From CAMLOF01 sp041913045 (lineage in GTDB: Bacteria; Pseudomonadota; Gammaproteobacteria; Burkholderiales; Burkholderiaceae_C): 63,460 nucleotides of DNA. The notes under the pieces are model-generated. The model saw only the letters and a program-made list of their open reading frames with translations, ran no database searches and was not told where the DNA came from. Positions 45,184 to 54,163 of this stretch are shown here, in pieces. The number at the start of each line of letters is the position of its first letter. The first letter of the stretch is position 1. The translations under genes were made by a program, and so were the position numbers. The stretch is from positions 1 to 63,460 of the forward strand of contig JAYSGB010000024.1 of NCBI GenBank assembly GCA_041913045.1, given 5' to 3'.

Positions 45184-46893
45184 ATGATCGCTGAAGCCCC
45201 CCGTCTGGGCATTGTGCCAAGCGGCGGACTCGCCCACGTGAGGGGAGCGGCGGATGTGCCGCTGTCCTTGCTGACCGTAGATGGCCTGTTGCGAGAGGCC
45301 GCCCGCCAGTGGCCAGACCGCTTGGCGGCTGTGTTCCGCGCCAGTGGAACACGCTGGACCTGGCGGGAGTTTGACAACGAGGTTGGCGCTTTCGCTGCCG
45401 GCTTGCAGGCCCTCGGGCTGCGCAAAGGGGACCGGCTAGGCATCTGGTCCCCCAACCGGGCAGAGTGGCTCTTGACCCAGTTTGCCACCGCCCGGCTGGG
45501 GGTGATCCTGGTCAACATCAACCCCGCGTATCGCCAGTCGGAACTGGAGCATGCGTTGCGTGTTTCCGGTTGCCGGGCGATCGTGCTGGCGGAGCGGCTG
45601 AAAACGTCTGACTACCTGCAGTTGCTGAAAGGATTGGTGCCCGAGCTGGACAAGGCCGAGCCAGGCGCGCTTCTGGCCAGTCGTCTGCCCGACTTGCGGG
45701 TGGTCATCCGCATGGGGGCAGCCCCCTCCCCGGGGATGTTCAATTTCGATACGGTGCTGGCGCAGGGCCGGGCCACGGCGGCCTTGCACATACCGGTCAT
45801 GGATTGTCACGACCCCATCAACATCCAGTTCACCAGCGGGACCACCGGCAGCCCCAAGGGGGCCACGCTGACGCACCACAACATCGTCAACAACGCACGG
45901 TTTGTGGCGCGGGCCATGCGTTTCACCGAGCAGGACGTGTTATGCATCCCAGTCCCGCTCTACCACTGCTTTGGCATGGTGCTATCGGTTCTTGCGTGCG
46001 TTGCGACCGGGGCGGCCATGGTGTTCCCCGGCGAAGCCTTTGATCCGGTGGATACGTTGTCCGCCGTGCAGGAGGAGCGCTGCACTGCCCTGCACGGTGT
46101 GCCCACGATGTTCATTGCCGAGCTGGACCACCCCGAATTTGACCGTTTTGATCTGTCCACCTTGCGGACCGGGATCATGGCCGGCTCCCCCTGTCCCATC
46201 GAAACCATGAAACGGGTTGTGGCCGAAATGCACATGTCAGAGGTCACGATCGCCTACGGGATGACGGAAACCAGCCCCGTGTCGTTCCAGAGTTCGGCCG
46301 ACGATCCGCTGGCGCGCCGGGTGACCACGGTGGGTCAGGTTCAGCCCCACCTGGAGGTCAAGCTGGTCGATCCGGAAGGACGCACGGTGGCGTTGGGTGA
46401 GAAGGGGGAGCTTTGCACCCGGGGGTATGCGGTCATGCAGGGCTACTGGGGGGACCCGTTGCGTACCGGCGAGGCCGTGCGCGATGGCTGGATGCATACT
46501 GGTGATCTGGCGGTGATCGATGCCGACGGGTACTGCAACATCGTCGGACGGGTCAAGGACATGGTGATACGCGGTGGCGAAAATCTCTATCCCAGAGAGA
46601 TCGAGGAGTTCCTGTTCAGGCACCCCAAGGTGCAGTCTGTTCAAGTGTTCGGCGTGCCCGATGCGAGGTACGGCGAGGAATTGTGTGCCTGGATCATCGT
46701 CAAGCCCGGCATGGAATGCACGGAAGCCGAGGTTCGCGAATTCTGCCGCGATCAGATCGCGCACTACAAGGTGCCACGACACATCCGCTTCGTGCAGGAG
46801 ATGCCCATGACGGTGACCGGCAAGGTGCAGAAATTCGTGATGCGGGAGCAAATGATGCGGGAGCTAGGCGTAGCCACGGCGGCGACGGCTTAG
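45184..46893 (+). CDS. Acyl-CoA synthetase (AMP-binding), last gene of the qhp operon
   Basis: 569 residues with AGGAG before the ATG at 45184. The AMP-binding motif FTSGTTGSPKGATLTHHN, YGMTETSPVS, WMHTGDLAVID and the C-terminal catalytic lysine region (TVTGKVQKFVM) are complete. It resembles medium-chain fatty acyl-CoA synthetases. The position directly behind qhpB suggests that it activates the acid derived from amine oxidation (for example butyrate from n-butylamine). An aldehyde dehydrogenase to bridge aldehyde to acid is not in this window. It converges on priA 27 bp away. Confidence 0.9.
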   Translation: MIAEAPRLGIVPSGGLAHVRGAADVPLSLLTVDGLLREAARQWPDRLAAVFRASGTRWTWREFDNEVGAFAAGLQALGLRKGDRLGIWSPNRAEWLLTQFATARLGVILVNINPAYRQSELEHALRVSGCRAIVLAERLKTSDYLQLLKGLVPELDKAEPGALLASRLPDLRVVIRMGAAPSPGMFNFDTVLAQGRATAALHIPVMDCHDPINIQFTSGTTGSPKGATLTHHNIVNNARFVARAMRFTEQDVLCIPVPLYHCFGMVLSVLACVATGAAMVFPGEAFDPVDTLSAVQEERCTALHGVPTMFIAELDHPEFDRFDLSTLRTGIMAGSPCPIETMKRVVAEMHMSEVTIAYGMTETSPVSFQSSADDPLARRVTTVGQVQPHLEVKLVDPEGRTVALGEKGELCTRGYAVMQGYWGDPLRTGEAVRDGWMHTGDLAVIDADGYCNIVGRVKDMVIRGGENLYPREIEEFLFRHPKVQSVQVFGVPDARYGEELCAWIIVKPGMECTEAEVREFCRDQIAHYKVPRHIRFVQEMPMTVTGKVQKFVMREQMMRELGVATAATA

Positions 46894-46920
46894 CAGAGTC
46901 CTGTGGGCCGATCTCGGCGT

Positions 46921-49029
46921 TCAGATCGCCAGCGGGTCCACGTCGATGGCCCATCGGATCACCCCACGGGTCTCGGGCAACCCGCGCAGGCTGTGCAGCG
47001 TGTCTTGCCAGGCGGCGAGGAAGGCTTGCAGAGCCGGGCGCGAGGTGCTTTCCACCAGCATCTGGGCGCGCTCCACGTTGGCCACGCGCTGGATGGCCAT
47101 GGGCACGGCAGGGTAGAGCGTCAGTTGTTCGCGTCCGGGCAGCCCGTCGCTTGCCTGTGCAGCCAGGGTCAGCAGGGCTTGCGCGGCCTCCTGGGTGCGG
47201 GCTTCGGCGCGCACCAGGGCCTGGTAGGCGTAGGGTGGCATCTGGGCGGCTTCGCGTTCGCTCAACTGCTGCTCGGCAAAGGTGGGGTAATCGTGCTTGG
47301 CCAGGGCTGCAAACATTGGGTGCTGCGGGTACCAGGTCTGCACCCACAGCTCCACGCTGCTGCCCTGTTCGGCTACGAAGGCGGCGTCGCGGCCCGCCCG
47401 CCCTGCGGCTTGCAGCAACAGTGAGAACAGGCGCTCCGGGGCGCGGTAGTCGCTGGCGAACAAACCACTGTCGGTGTTCACACTCGCCACCAGCGTGATG
47501 CGTCGGAAGTCGTGGCCCTTGGCGATCATCTGTGTGCCCACCAGCACGTCCACCTCGCCCGCGTGCATGTCGGCAAGGCGGCTTTCCAGGCTGCCCTTGG
47601 CGCGGGTGGTGTCGGCGTCGATGCGGGCCACGCGCACCGGGCTGCCATCGGGGCGGCGCGCATCGGCCAGCAGCCCCGCCAGCTGCTCTTCGATCTGCTC
47701 GGTGCCGCGCCCCATGGGGGTGATGTCGAGGTTGCCGCATTCCGGGCAGGCTCGGGGCACGCGGGTGGTGTGGCCGCAGTGGTGGCAACGCAGCGTGCGG
47801 TCGATCTTGTGGAAGACGGTGTGTGCGCTGCAGTGCGGGCAGTTGCTTTTCCAGCCGCAGTCGTGGCAGGCCAGCACGGGCGCGTAGCCCCGGCGGTTGA
47901 GCAGCACCATGCTTTGCTCGCCGCGTGCGGCGCGGTCGGCCATGGCCTGTATGAGTGCCGGGGCCAGCACGGTGTGCTTGGGCTGGTGGTTCATGTCCAC
48001 CAGGCGCAGCCGGGGCCAGGCGCCGCCGCCCACGCGCTGCGGCATGGTCAGGCGCAGGTAGCGGCCCTGCTGGGCGGCGTGCCAGCTTTCCAGCGATGGC
48101 GTGGCCGAGCCCAGCAGCACCTGGCAGGGGCCATCGTCAGCCCCCAGATGGGCGCGGTACACGGCCAGGTCGCGGGCCGAGTAACGGGCGCCTTCCTGGC
48201 TTTTGTAGCTGGGGTCGTGTTCTTCGTCCACAACGATCAGGCGCAGCCGCGGCAGGCTGGCCAGCACCGCCATGCGCGTGCCCAACACAATGCGCGCCTG
48301 CCCCAGGTGGGCCGACAGCCAGTTGCCCAGGCGTTGCGCGGGCGTGAGGCCGCTGTGCAGCGACACCACGCTGCCCGCCGGGAAGCGTTCGGCAAAGCGG
48401 GTCTCCAGCTGGGGCGTCAGGTTGATCTCGGGCACCATCACCAGTGCCTGGGCCTGCGGGTCGCGGGCCAGCATGTCTTGCACGGCGCGCAGGTACACCT
48501 CGGTCTTGCCACTGCCGGTGGCGCCGAACAGCAGCGCAGGCTTGCTGGTCTGTTCCAGTTTGCCCAGAGCTTCGGACTGTTCGGGGCTCAGGGCCGGGCC
48601 TTGGGGCAATGCGGTTGCTGGCGCTTCCACGGGCTTGCGCTTTTTGAGGCGGCGCTGCAGCTGTTCGCTGTTGAGTTCGCGCAGCTGGGGGGGCAGGGCA
48701 GCCAGAGCCATCTCGCCCAGGCTGCGCTGGTAGTACCTGGCCGCAAAGGCAACCAGTTGGCGCCAGCGTTGGTCCAGCGGCGCAAGTTCATGTAACACCT
48801 GCTGGACCGGGCGTGCCAGCGCCTCAAGCTCTGGCGAAGGTGGTTCAGCGGGGGCATCCCACACCATTCCCAGCACCTCGCGTGCGCCCAGCGGCACGCG
48901 CACCAGGGTGCCCGGCGCAAGCGGCCGCTCACTCCAATAACCCAGGGTTGGCCCCAGTCCGCTGTGGGCCGGCGTGGTCACTACCACCTCGGTCCAAAAA
49001 TACGGGTTTGCCAGCGGTTCCTCAGTCAT
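46921..49029 (-). CDS. priA: Primosomal protein N' (replication restart helicase PriA)
   Basis: 702 residues. The helicase motifs are intact: Walker A GATGSGKTEVYLRA, DEEHDPSYK, GSATPSLES. The zinc-binding region is readable as CHDCGWKSNCPHC and CHHCGHTTRVPRACPECG (eight cysteines). PriA reloads the replisome at stalled forks. The ATG at 49029 has no clear Shine-Dalgarno site. The upstream 342-bp gap contains DnaA-box-like sequences. Confidence 0.96.
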   Translation of the reverse strand: MTEEPLANPYFWTEVVVTTPAHSGLGPTLGYWSERPLAPGTLVRVPLGAREVLGMVWDAPAEPPSPELEALARPVQQVLHELAPLDQRWRQLVAFAARYYQRSLGEMALAALPPQLRELNSEQLQRRLKKRKPVEAPATALPQGPALSPEQSEALGKLEQTSKPALLFGATGSGKTEVYLRAVQDMLARDPQAQALVMVPEINLTPQLETRFAERFPAGSVVSLHSGLTPAQRLGNWLSAHLGQARIVLGTRMAVLASLPRLRLIVVDEEHDPSYKSQEGARYSARDLAVYRAHLGADDGPCQVLLGSATPSLESWHAAQQGRYLRLTMPQRVGGGAWPRLRLVDMNHQPKHTVLAPALIQAMADRAARGEQSMVLLNRRGYAPVLACHDCGWKSNCPHCSAHTVFHKIDRTLRCHHCGHTTRVPRACPECGNLDITPMGRGTEQIEEQLAGLLADARRPDGSPVRVARIDADTTRAKGSLESRLADMHAGEVDVLVGTQMIAKGHDFRRITLVASVNTDSGLFASDYRAPERLFSLLLQAAGRAGRDAAFVAEQGSSVELWVQTWYPQHPMFAALAKHDYPTFAEQQLSEREAAQMPPYAYQALVRAEARTQEAAQALLTLAAQASDGLPGREQLTLYPAVPMAIQRVANVERAQMLVESTSRPALQAFLAAWQDTLHSLRGLPETRGVIRWAIDVDPLAI

Positions 49030-49091
49030 TGTTGTGGAAATTGGGGTAAGTCATTGATTTGTAAAAAGATATGACACTTGCCCAGAATTTC

Positions 49092-49100
49092 TGTGGATAA
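49092..49100. promoter_or_regulatory. DnaA box upstream of priA
   Basis: TGTGGATAA is the exact complement of TTATCCACA, the strongest E. coli DnaA box. TGTGGAAAG (from 49104) and TGTGGAAAT (from 49034) lie nearby as weaker relatives. It is 63 bp before the priA start and could bind DnaA. Confidence 0.55.
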
Positions 49101-49128
49101 CTTTGTGGAAAGTCTTTGAATCCACCGC

Positions 49129-49155
49129 GCAAGGCCTTGAAAATCAAGGCCTTGA
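49129..49155. repeat. Tandem 12-bp palindromes
   Basis: TCAAGGCCTTGA (49144-49155) is a perfect 12-bp palindrome; GCAAGGCCTTGA (49129-49140) is a one-pair variant 15 bp upstream. They look like operator sites or a cruciform-prone element in the priA upstream region. No regulator is suggested by neighbours. Confidence 0.6.
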
Positions 49156-49278
49156 TTGGCTTGCCTAGAAAATGGGCACTTGTCATTGTTCAATGAAATC
49201 AACAACTTGCGCGTTCTCTCTTCTGGGGGGCTGGCATCAGATGCCAAAAACGCTCTTGCTGCAGTGCATTCAAAAAAA

Positions 49279-49287
49279 TGTGCATAA
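49279..49287. promoter_or_regulatory. Second DnaA-box match in the hemE-priA gap
   Basis: TGTGCATAA fits the DnaA consensus TTATNCACA on the complementary strand. It overlaps the weak hairpin that may terminate hemE, so it could be incidental. Confidence 0.35.
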
Positions 49288-49371
49288 GGCGCACCTGTCA
49301 AGGGCTGGCAGGCCCATTTTTTGTGCTAGACGCCCCGCCTTGGCGTGTGCCTGGCAGGGTGCCTTGCACCG

Positions 49372-50487
49372 TCAGCGTGCGTTCTGGCGCATCTGGCGCG
49401 AATGGGTGTGAACGGTGTCCACCAGCACTTGTACGGTTTCGGGCGGGGTATGCTGGCTGATGCCGTGGCCAAGGTTGAAGATGTGTGTGGGGCCCGAGGT
49501 GGTGCGGTCGGTGTGCGGGATGCCGAAGCTGTCAAGCACACGCTTGGCTTCGGCGGCCACGCGCTCGGGCGGGGCGAACAGCACGTTCGGGTCGAGGTTG
49601 CCCTGCAGCGCCTTACCGGGGCCGCCAGCCACGCCGCCCACCTGGGCGCGCGCCTTGCCCAGGTTCACGGTCCAGTCCAGGCCCAGCACGTCGCAGTCCA
49701 GACCGCCCATGTCGTCGAGCCACAGGCCGCCGCCCTTGGTGAAGACGATGCGCGGGATGACTTTCCCGTCATGCTCGCGCGGCAGTTGCGCCAGCACTCG
49801 GCGTGTGTAGGCCAGGCTGAAGTCCTGGAAGTTGCCGTCTGCCAGCACGCCGCCCCAGCTGTCGAACACCATCACTGCCTGGGCGCCAGCCTCGATCTGG
49901 GTGCGCAGGTACAGGGCCACGGCGTCGGCGTTGACTTCCAGCAGGCGGTGCATCAGGTCCGGGCGGCTGTACATCAGGGTTTTGACGTGGCGGTAGTCGT
50001 CAGAGCCGCCGCCTTCGACCATATAGCAGGCCAGCGTCCAGGGGCTGCCAGAGAAGCCGATCAGCGGCACGCGACCGTTGAGCGCCCGGCGGATGGATGT
50101 GACCGCGTCGAACACGTAACGCAGCTTATCCATGTCGGGCACGGCAAGCGTGGCCACGTCGGCCTCGGTGCGCACCGTCTTTTCAAACTTGGGGCCTTCG
50201 CCCAAGGCGAAGCTCAGCCCCAGGCCCATGGCGTCGGGCACGGTGAGGATGTCGGAGAACAGGATGGCCGCGTCCAGCGCGTAGCGGTCCAGCGGCTGCA
50301 GCGTCACCTCGGTGGCGTAGTCCACGTTGGTGGCCAGGCCCATGAAGCTGCCTGCCTTGGCGCGGGTGGCGCGGTATTCGGGCAGGTAGCGGCCTGCCTG
50401 ACGCATCAGCCACACGGGCGTGTAGTCAGTCGCCTGGCGCAGGCAGGCGCGCAGGAAGGTGTCGTTTTGCAGTGGTGCAAAGCTCAT
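49372..50487 (-). CDS. hemE: Uroporphyrinogen decarboxylase
   Basis: 371 residues. The family signatures WLMRQAGRYLPEYRATR (N terminus) and GFSGSPWTLACYMVEG are present. The enzyme converts uroporphyrinogen III to coproporphyrinogen III in heme synthesis, in the cytosol. The minus-strand start at 50487 is 82 bp downstream of the dsbD stop. Confidence 0.97.
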   Translation of the reverse strand: MSFAPLQNDTFLRACLRQATDYTPVWLMRQAGRYLPEYRATRAKAGSFMGLATNVDYATEVTLQPLDRYALDAAILFSDILTVPDAMGLGLSFALGEGPKFEKTVRTEADVATLAVPDMDKLRYVFDAVTSIRRALNGRVPLIGFSGSPWTLACYMVEGGGSDDYRHVKTLMYSRPDLMHRLLEVNADAVALYLRTQIEAGAQAVMVFDSWGGVLADGNFQDFSLAYTRRVLAQLPREHDGKVIPRIVFTKGGGLWLDDMGGLDCDVLGLDWTVNLGKARAQVGGVAGGPGKALQGNLDPNVLFAPPERVAAEAKRVLDSFGIPHTDRTTSGPTHIFNLGHGISQHTPPETVQVLVDTVHTHSRQMRQNAR

Positions 50488-50568
50488 GGGGGTATCTTTC
50501 CAGTTCTTCTAGATCCCCGGATTATCCCGCCACGAATGGACCGGGGCCCGGCGGTGCCAGATGCCGCG

Positions 50569-52731
50569 TCAGAGTTGACCCAGCGCAGCGCGCATTTCGT
50601 CCACGCTCAGTATCTCGGTCAGCACCACGGCGGGGCGGCCGTTGCTGTAAAGAGCGTAGGTGGGCACGCCATTGCGGCCGAGTTGCGCCAATGCCTCCGT
50701 CACGTGCGGGTCGCGCCGTGTCCAGTCGGCTCGCAGCAAGGCCACGTTTCGCCCGGTGGCGTCTCGCAGCACGTCTTCGTTGGCCAAGGTGGTGCGCTTG
50801 TTGTACTGGCAGGTCACGCACCACGCGGCGGTGAAGTCCACGAAGACCGGCCGGCCTTGCGCGAGCAATTCGGCATGCCGCTGGGGCGTCCAGGTTTCCC
50901 ATTGCACGCCCGCCACACTGGTGGGCTGCGCCGCTGCGGTTTCCTGCGGACGGGTCACGTAGGGGCCCGCGGCCCACAGCAGCCACGCCAGCGCGGCCGC
51001 GGACAGGCCCCCCAGCACGGCGCGTGTGCGCCCACGGCGCCCGAGTGCCCAGATGGCCAGGGCCAGGGTCACCAGCAGCATCAGCAACGCTGCGGCGCCG
51101 TCGATCCCGCTTTGCTGGCCCAGCACCCACAGCAGCCACACCACCGTGGCGAACATCGGGAAGGCCATCAGCTGGCGGAAGGTCTCCATCCATGCGCCGG
51201 GCCTGGGCAGCGCCCGGGCAATGGCGGGCACCCAACTGGCGGCCAGGTAGGGCAGGGCCATGCCCAGCCCCAGCGCGCCGAACACCGCCAGCGCCTGCCC
51301 GGTGGGCAGTGCCACGGCCAGCCCCAGCGATGCCCCCATGAACGGTGCGGTGCAGGGGGATGCCACAGCGGTGGCCAGCACGCCGGTGAGGAATGCGTCT
51401 GCCACGGGGTGGCGCAATTGCAGCCCAGCCAGTGAGCCTGGCAACACCGTTCGAAACTCGAACAGGCCTGCCAGATTCAGCCCAATGACGGTGAAGAGCG
51501 CCGCCAGTGCCGCCACCACGGCGGGGTTCTGCAACTGGAAGCCCCAGCCCAGCTGTTCGCCTGCGGCGCGCAAGGCCAGCAGCACGCCGCCCAGCGCCAG
51601 GAAAGACAAGACGACGCCTGCCGTGTAGGCCAGCCCGCTGGCGCGGTGCGTGGCGTGTTGGTCTCCGTGGCGGGCAAAGGCCAGCACCTTGATCGCCAGC
51701 ACCGGGAACACGCAGGGCATGAGGTTGAGGATCAACCCGCCAATCAAGGCGCCCAGCAGCGCAGCCCAAAGTGAAAGCGTGTTGGCCGAAGACGCATTCG
51801 CGGCCCTTTCCGCATTGCGTGCCAAGGCTGCGTTGAGGGCGTCCGATGCACCTGCGGGGGTCGATGCCACGGGTGGCCAGCCACCCGAGACGGGCACCGT
51901 CATTGCCATGCCGGTCAGACCAGGGCCTTCACCCGGAGGATTGGCTGGGGTCACCACCAGGGGAACGTCAACCGGGCTGTCGCTGCGTTGTGGCGACAGT
52001 GGAATGCTCGCCTGCCAGATGTCGCCCTTCCACGTCTGCTGCCAGGCAGCGCCGGGCACGATCAACCCAGCCGTTTCGGGAAAAAACTCCAGTGCGCGGC
52101 CGCGCCAGTCAACAGGCAGACCTTGCAAGCTCACCTGCAGCTTGTCATCCTGCACGGACAAGCTGCTCTGGCCTGCGGGCGCAGCCTTTGGGGCCGCGTC
52201 CTGGGCAGCCTGAAATGCCTGGCCATGCAAGGCGAACGAGCTGTCCACGGGTAGCCGCAGCGTCAGGTTCGCTTCTTCGGGAATGCACTCCTTGCGGCAG
52301 ATCAGCCAGGTGGCATACACGCCAACATCCAGATGCGTGCCCCGGAAATCCGGTTTCACCGAGACCGGCACGGGCAGCAGGACCGTGCCGTCGTAACCAT
52401 AGTTGGCCAGTTCGCCCAAGGGGAACTTGCGGGGCGTGGGCCAGACGATCCCGCCAGCTTCCACGCCTTGCGGCAGGCGCCACTGGAGTTCCGTGGGCAA
52501 GCCCGAGTCCCCCGGGTTCTTCCAGTACGAATGCCAGTCTGGCGCGTGTTCGATCTGCAGGCCCAGCCACAGGGGTTTGCCCGGCGCCACGCCCTCGGGC
52601 GCATGCACGAGCAGTTCAGCGCGGGATTGCTCGCTGCGGAAGACGGGCCCCGTTGGCGACGTTTGGGCCAGGGCAGCCGAGCCCAGGGCGCAGGCAAGCC
52701 ACAGCAGCGAGGATGCAAGGAGAGAACGCAT
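50569..52731 (-). CDS. dsbD: Thiol:disulfide interchange protein DsbD
   Basis: 720 residues. A signal peptide (LLASSLLWLACALGSAALA) precedes the N-terminal periplasmic domain with cysteines in LICRKECIPEE. The central part has eight hydrophobic segments with the CcdA-like cysteines in LMPCVFPVLAIK and ASPCTAPFMGAS. The C-terminal thioredoxin domain has WCVTC. DsbD carries electrons from cytosolic thioredoxin to periplasmic DsbC and cytochrome maturation proteins. This supports diheme proteins such as QhpA in a general way. Confidence 0.95.
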   Translation of the reverse strand: MRSLLASSLLWLACALGSAALAQTSPTGPVFRSEQSRAELLVHAPEGVAPGKPLWLGLQIEHAPDWHSYWKNPGDSGLPTELQWRLPQGVEAGGIVWPTPRKFPLGELANYGYDGTVLLPVPVSVKPDFRGTHLDVGVYATWLICRKECIPEEANLTLRLPVDSSFALHGQAFQAAQDAAPKAAPAGQSSLSVQDDKLQVSLQGLPVDWRGRALEFFPETAGLIVPGAAWQQTWKGDIWQASIPLSPQRSDSPVDVPLVVTPANPPGEGPGLTGMAMTVPVSGGWPPVASTPAGASDALNAALARNAERAANASSANTLSLWAALLGALIGGLILNLMPCVFPVLAIKVLAFARHGDQHATHRASGLAYTAGVVLSFLALGGVLLALRAAGEQLGWGFQLQNPAVVAALAALFTVIGLNLAGLFEFRTVLPGSLAGLQLRHPVADAFLTGVLATAVASPCTAPFMGASLGLAVALPTGQALAVFGALGLGMALPYLAASWVPAIARALPRPGAWMETFRQLMAFPMFATVVWLLWVLGQQSGIDGAAALLMLLVTLALAIWALGRRGRTRAVLGGLSAAALAWLLWAAGPYVTRPQETAAAQPTSVAGVQWETWTPQRHAELLAQGRPVFVDFTAAWCVTCQYNKRTTLANEDVLRDATGRNVALLRADWTRRDPHVTEALAQLGRNGVPTYALYSNGRPAVVLTEILSVDEMRAALGQL

Positions 52732-52813
52732 GTTGGTGGGGATAGGGGTATCTCGAATCAGAGGCGCCGATGGGGCGCAAAGTTCCAGCGGTTGATTGTG
52801 GCTGATTCGTTTT

Positions 52814-52830
52814 GATAGAAAAAATCTATC
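52814..52830. promoter_or_regulatory. Palindromic operator-like element in the dsbD/cfa gap
   Basis: GATAGA (52814-52819), five A, TCTATC (52825-52830) is a perfect 6-bp inverted repeat in an AT-rich stretch between the divergent dsbD and CFA-synthase-like genes. It could be an operator or part of a promoter. No regulator is apparent. Confidence 0.4.
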
Positions 52831-52918
52831 CGTCTAATGTGGCAAAAGGTCTTTTCAAATCTGGCTGGTCTGTGAAAAATGGGTTTCCTCGATGACACGG
52901 GCGATGGAGGGCATCGGC

Positions 52919-54154
52919 ATGCTGATGTGGGACAAAGCGCTGGAGGGGTGGGTCGACCGGCTGCGGCAGAAGGTGAACGTGCCGCTGCTGGTGCGGTGGC
53001 GCACTGGCGATGCTGCGGAGGCGGTGCACTCCTGGATGCTGGGCGCGTTCGAGCGCCCCTTGGTGGAGCTGGACGTGCGTGACGTGGCTGCTTTGCCCGC
53101 GCTGTTGAGCCCCACCCTGGACGGCCTGGGGGAGGCGTATGTCGAGGGGCGCATCGACCTGCGCGGCGCCGTTGGCGACGTTCTCGACATCGCCCACCGC
53201 ATGGCTGAACAGGGCGAGGCCGACGCGGGTGGAGCATTCAAGCGCCTGGTGCAGACCTTCACACACAGCCGCAAGACCGATCAGCAGGCCATTCAGTACC
53301 ACTACGACGTCTCCAACGAGTTCTACGCCGAGTGGCTGGACCCGTCGATGGTGTATTCCTGCGCGTATTTCGAGAACGGTGACGAGTCCTTGGATGAAGC
53401 ACAACGCAAGAAGATCGACTACATCCTGGCCAAGGTGCAGTTGAGTCCCGGGCAGACGCTGCTCGACATCGGGTGTGGCTGGGGGGCGTTGGTCATGCGT
53501 GCGGCGCAGCAGTTTGGCGCGCGCTGCGTCGGCATCACGCTGTCGCAGAACCAGTTCGAGCTGGCGACCGAGCGCGTGCGCGCGGCGGGCCTGCAAGACC
53601 AGATTGAGATTCGATTGCAGGATTACCGCGACGTCACCGGTCCATTCGACCGCATCACCAGCGTCGGCATGTTCGAGCACGTGGGGCTCAAGCACCTGAC
53701 GGACTACTTTCGCATCATCCACGACCTGCTCCCGCCCGACGGCTGGTGTCTGAACCACGGCATCACCTCCACCGACGCGCGCGACGGCGAAACCACCCAC
53801 GGTGGCGGGCGTTTCATTGATAGGTACGTCTTCCCACAGGGCGAGTTGCCGCACATTGCCACTGTGTTGCGCACCATGCAGGAGGGCGGGCTGGAAGCCT
53901 TTGACGTGGAAAACCTGCGCCGCCATTACGCCCGTACGTTGCGCTGCTGGAGCGATGCCTTCGAGGCACGCACCGAGCGCCTGAAGACCCTGGTGGACGA
54001 ACGCCGCTGGCGCATCTGGCGGGTTTATCTGGCGGGTTGCGCCTGGGCGTTCGAGCACGACCAGATATCGCTCTTCCAGGTACTGTGCCGCCGCGCCGGG
54101 CGCTCGGCCAACGAGCTGCCCTGGTCGCGCCGCTGGCTCTACGCGGGCCGCTAA
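52919..54154 (+). CDS. Cyclopropane-fatty-acyl-phospholipid synthase family methyltransferase
   Basis: 411 residues from the ATG at 52919 (GGAGG 8 nt upstream); ATGs at 52892 and 52904 are in frame but lack a ribosome binding site. The C-terminal two-thirds is the SAM methyltransferase domain with QYHYDVSNEFYAEWLDP, LDIGCGWGALV (SAM binding) and FEHVG. The N-terminal lipid-binding domain is present. The enzyme adds a methylene bridge to unsaturated acyl chains of membrane lipids. Whether it makes cyclopropane or another methylated fatty acid cannot be told. Confidence 0.9.
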   Translation: MLMWDKALEGWVDRLRQKVNVPLLVRWRTGDAAEAVHSWMLGAFERPLVELDVRDVAALPALLSPTLDGLGEAYVEGRIDLRGAVGDVLDIAHRMAEQGEADAGGAFKRLVQTFTHSRKTDQQAIQYHYDVSNEFYAEWLDPSMVYSCAYFENGDESLDEAQRKKIDYILAKVQLSPGQTLLDIGCGWGALVMRAAQQFGARCVGITLSQNQFELATERVRAAGLQDQIEIRLQDYRDVTGPFDRITSVGMFEHVGLKHLTDYFRIIHDLLPPDGWCLNHGITSTDARDGETTHGGGRFIDRYVFPQGELPHIATVLRTMQEGGLEAFDVENLRRHYARTLRCWSDAFEARTERLKTLVDERRWRIWRVYLAGCAWAFEHDQISLFQVLCRRAGRSANELPWSRRWLYAGR

Positions 54155-54163
54155 GATGCGCGC

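Larger units (their letters stand above)
49030..49371. other. 342-bp non-coding gap between priA and hemE
   Basis: This gap is more AT-rich than its surroundings. It holds two DnaA-box matches, two tandem near-palindromes (49129-49155), and poly-A tracts. On the minus strand a weak hairpin (GTGC/GCAC around 49280-49294) followed by seven T could terminate hemE. A 91-codon open frame (49026-49301, minus) has no recognisable similarity and I do not call it. Confidence 0.6.

Noticed and set aside
49026..49301. A 91-codon minus-strand frame in the hemE-priA gap.
   Set aside because: No ribosome binding site or family similarity, and it overlaps the DnaA boxes and palindromes; more likely non-coding.
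49030..49371. A chromosomal replication origin in the hemE-priA gap.
   Set aside because: Only two consensus DnaA boxes, no dense cluster, and none of dnaA, dnaN, gyrB or parAB nearby. Betaproteobacterial origins are usually beside dnaA.
49345..51435. A 696-codon plus-strand frame opposite hemE and dsbD.
   Set aside because: Antisense to two well-supported genes with no similarity to known proteins.
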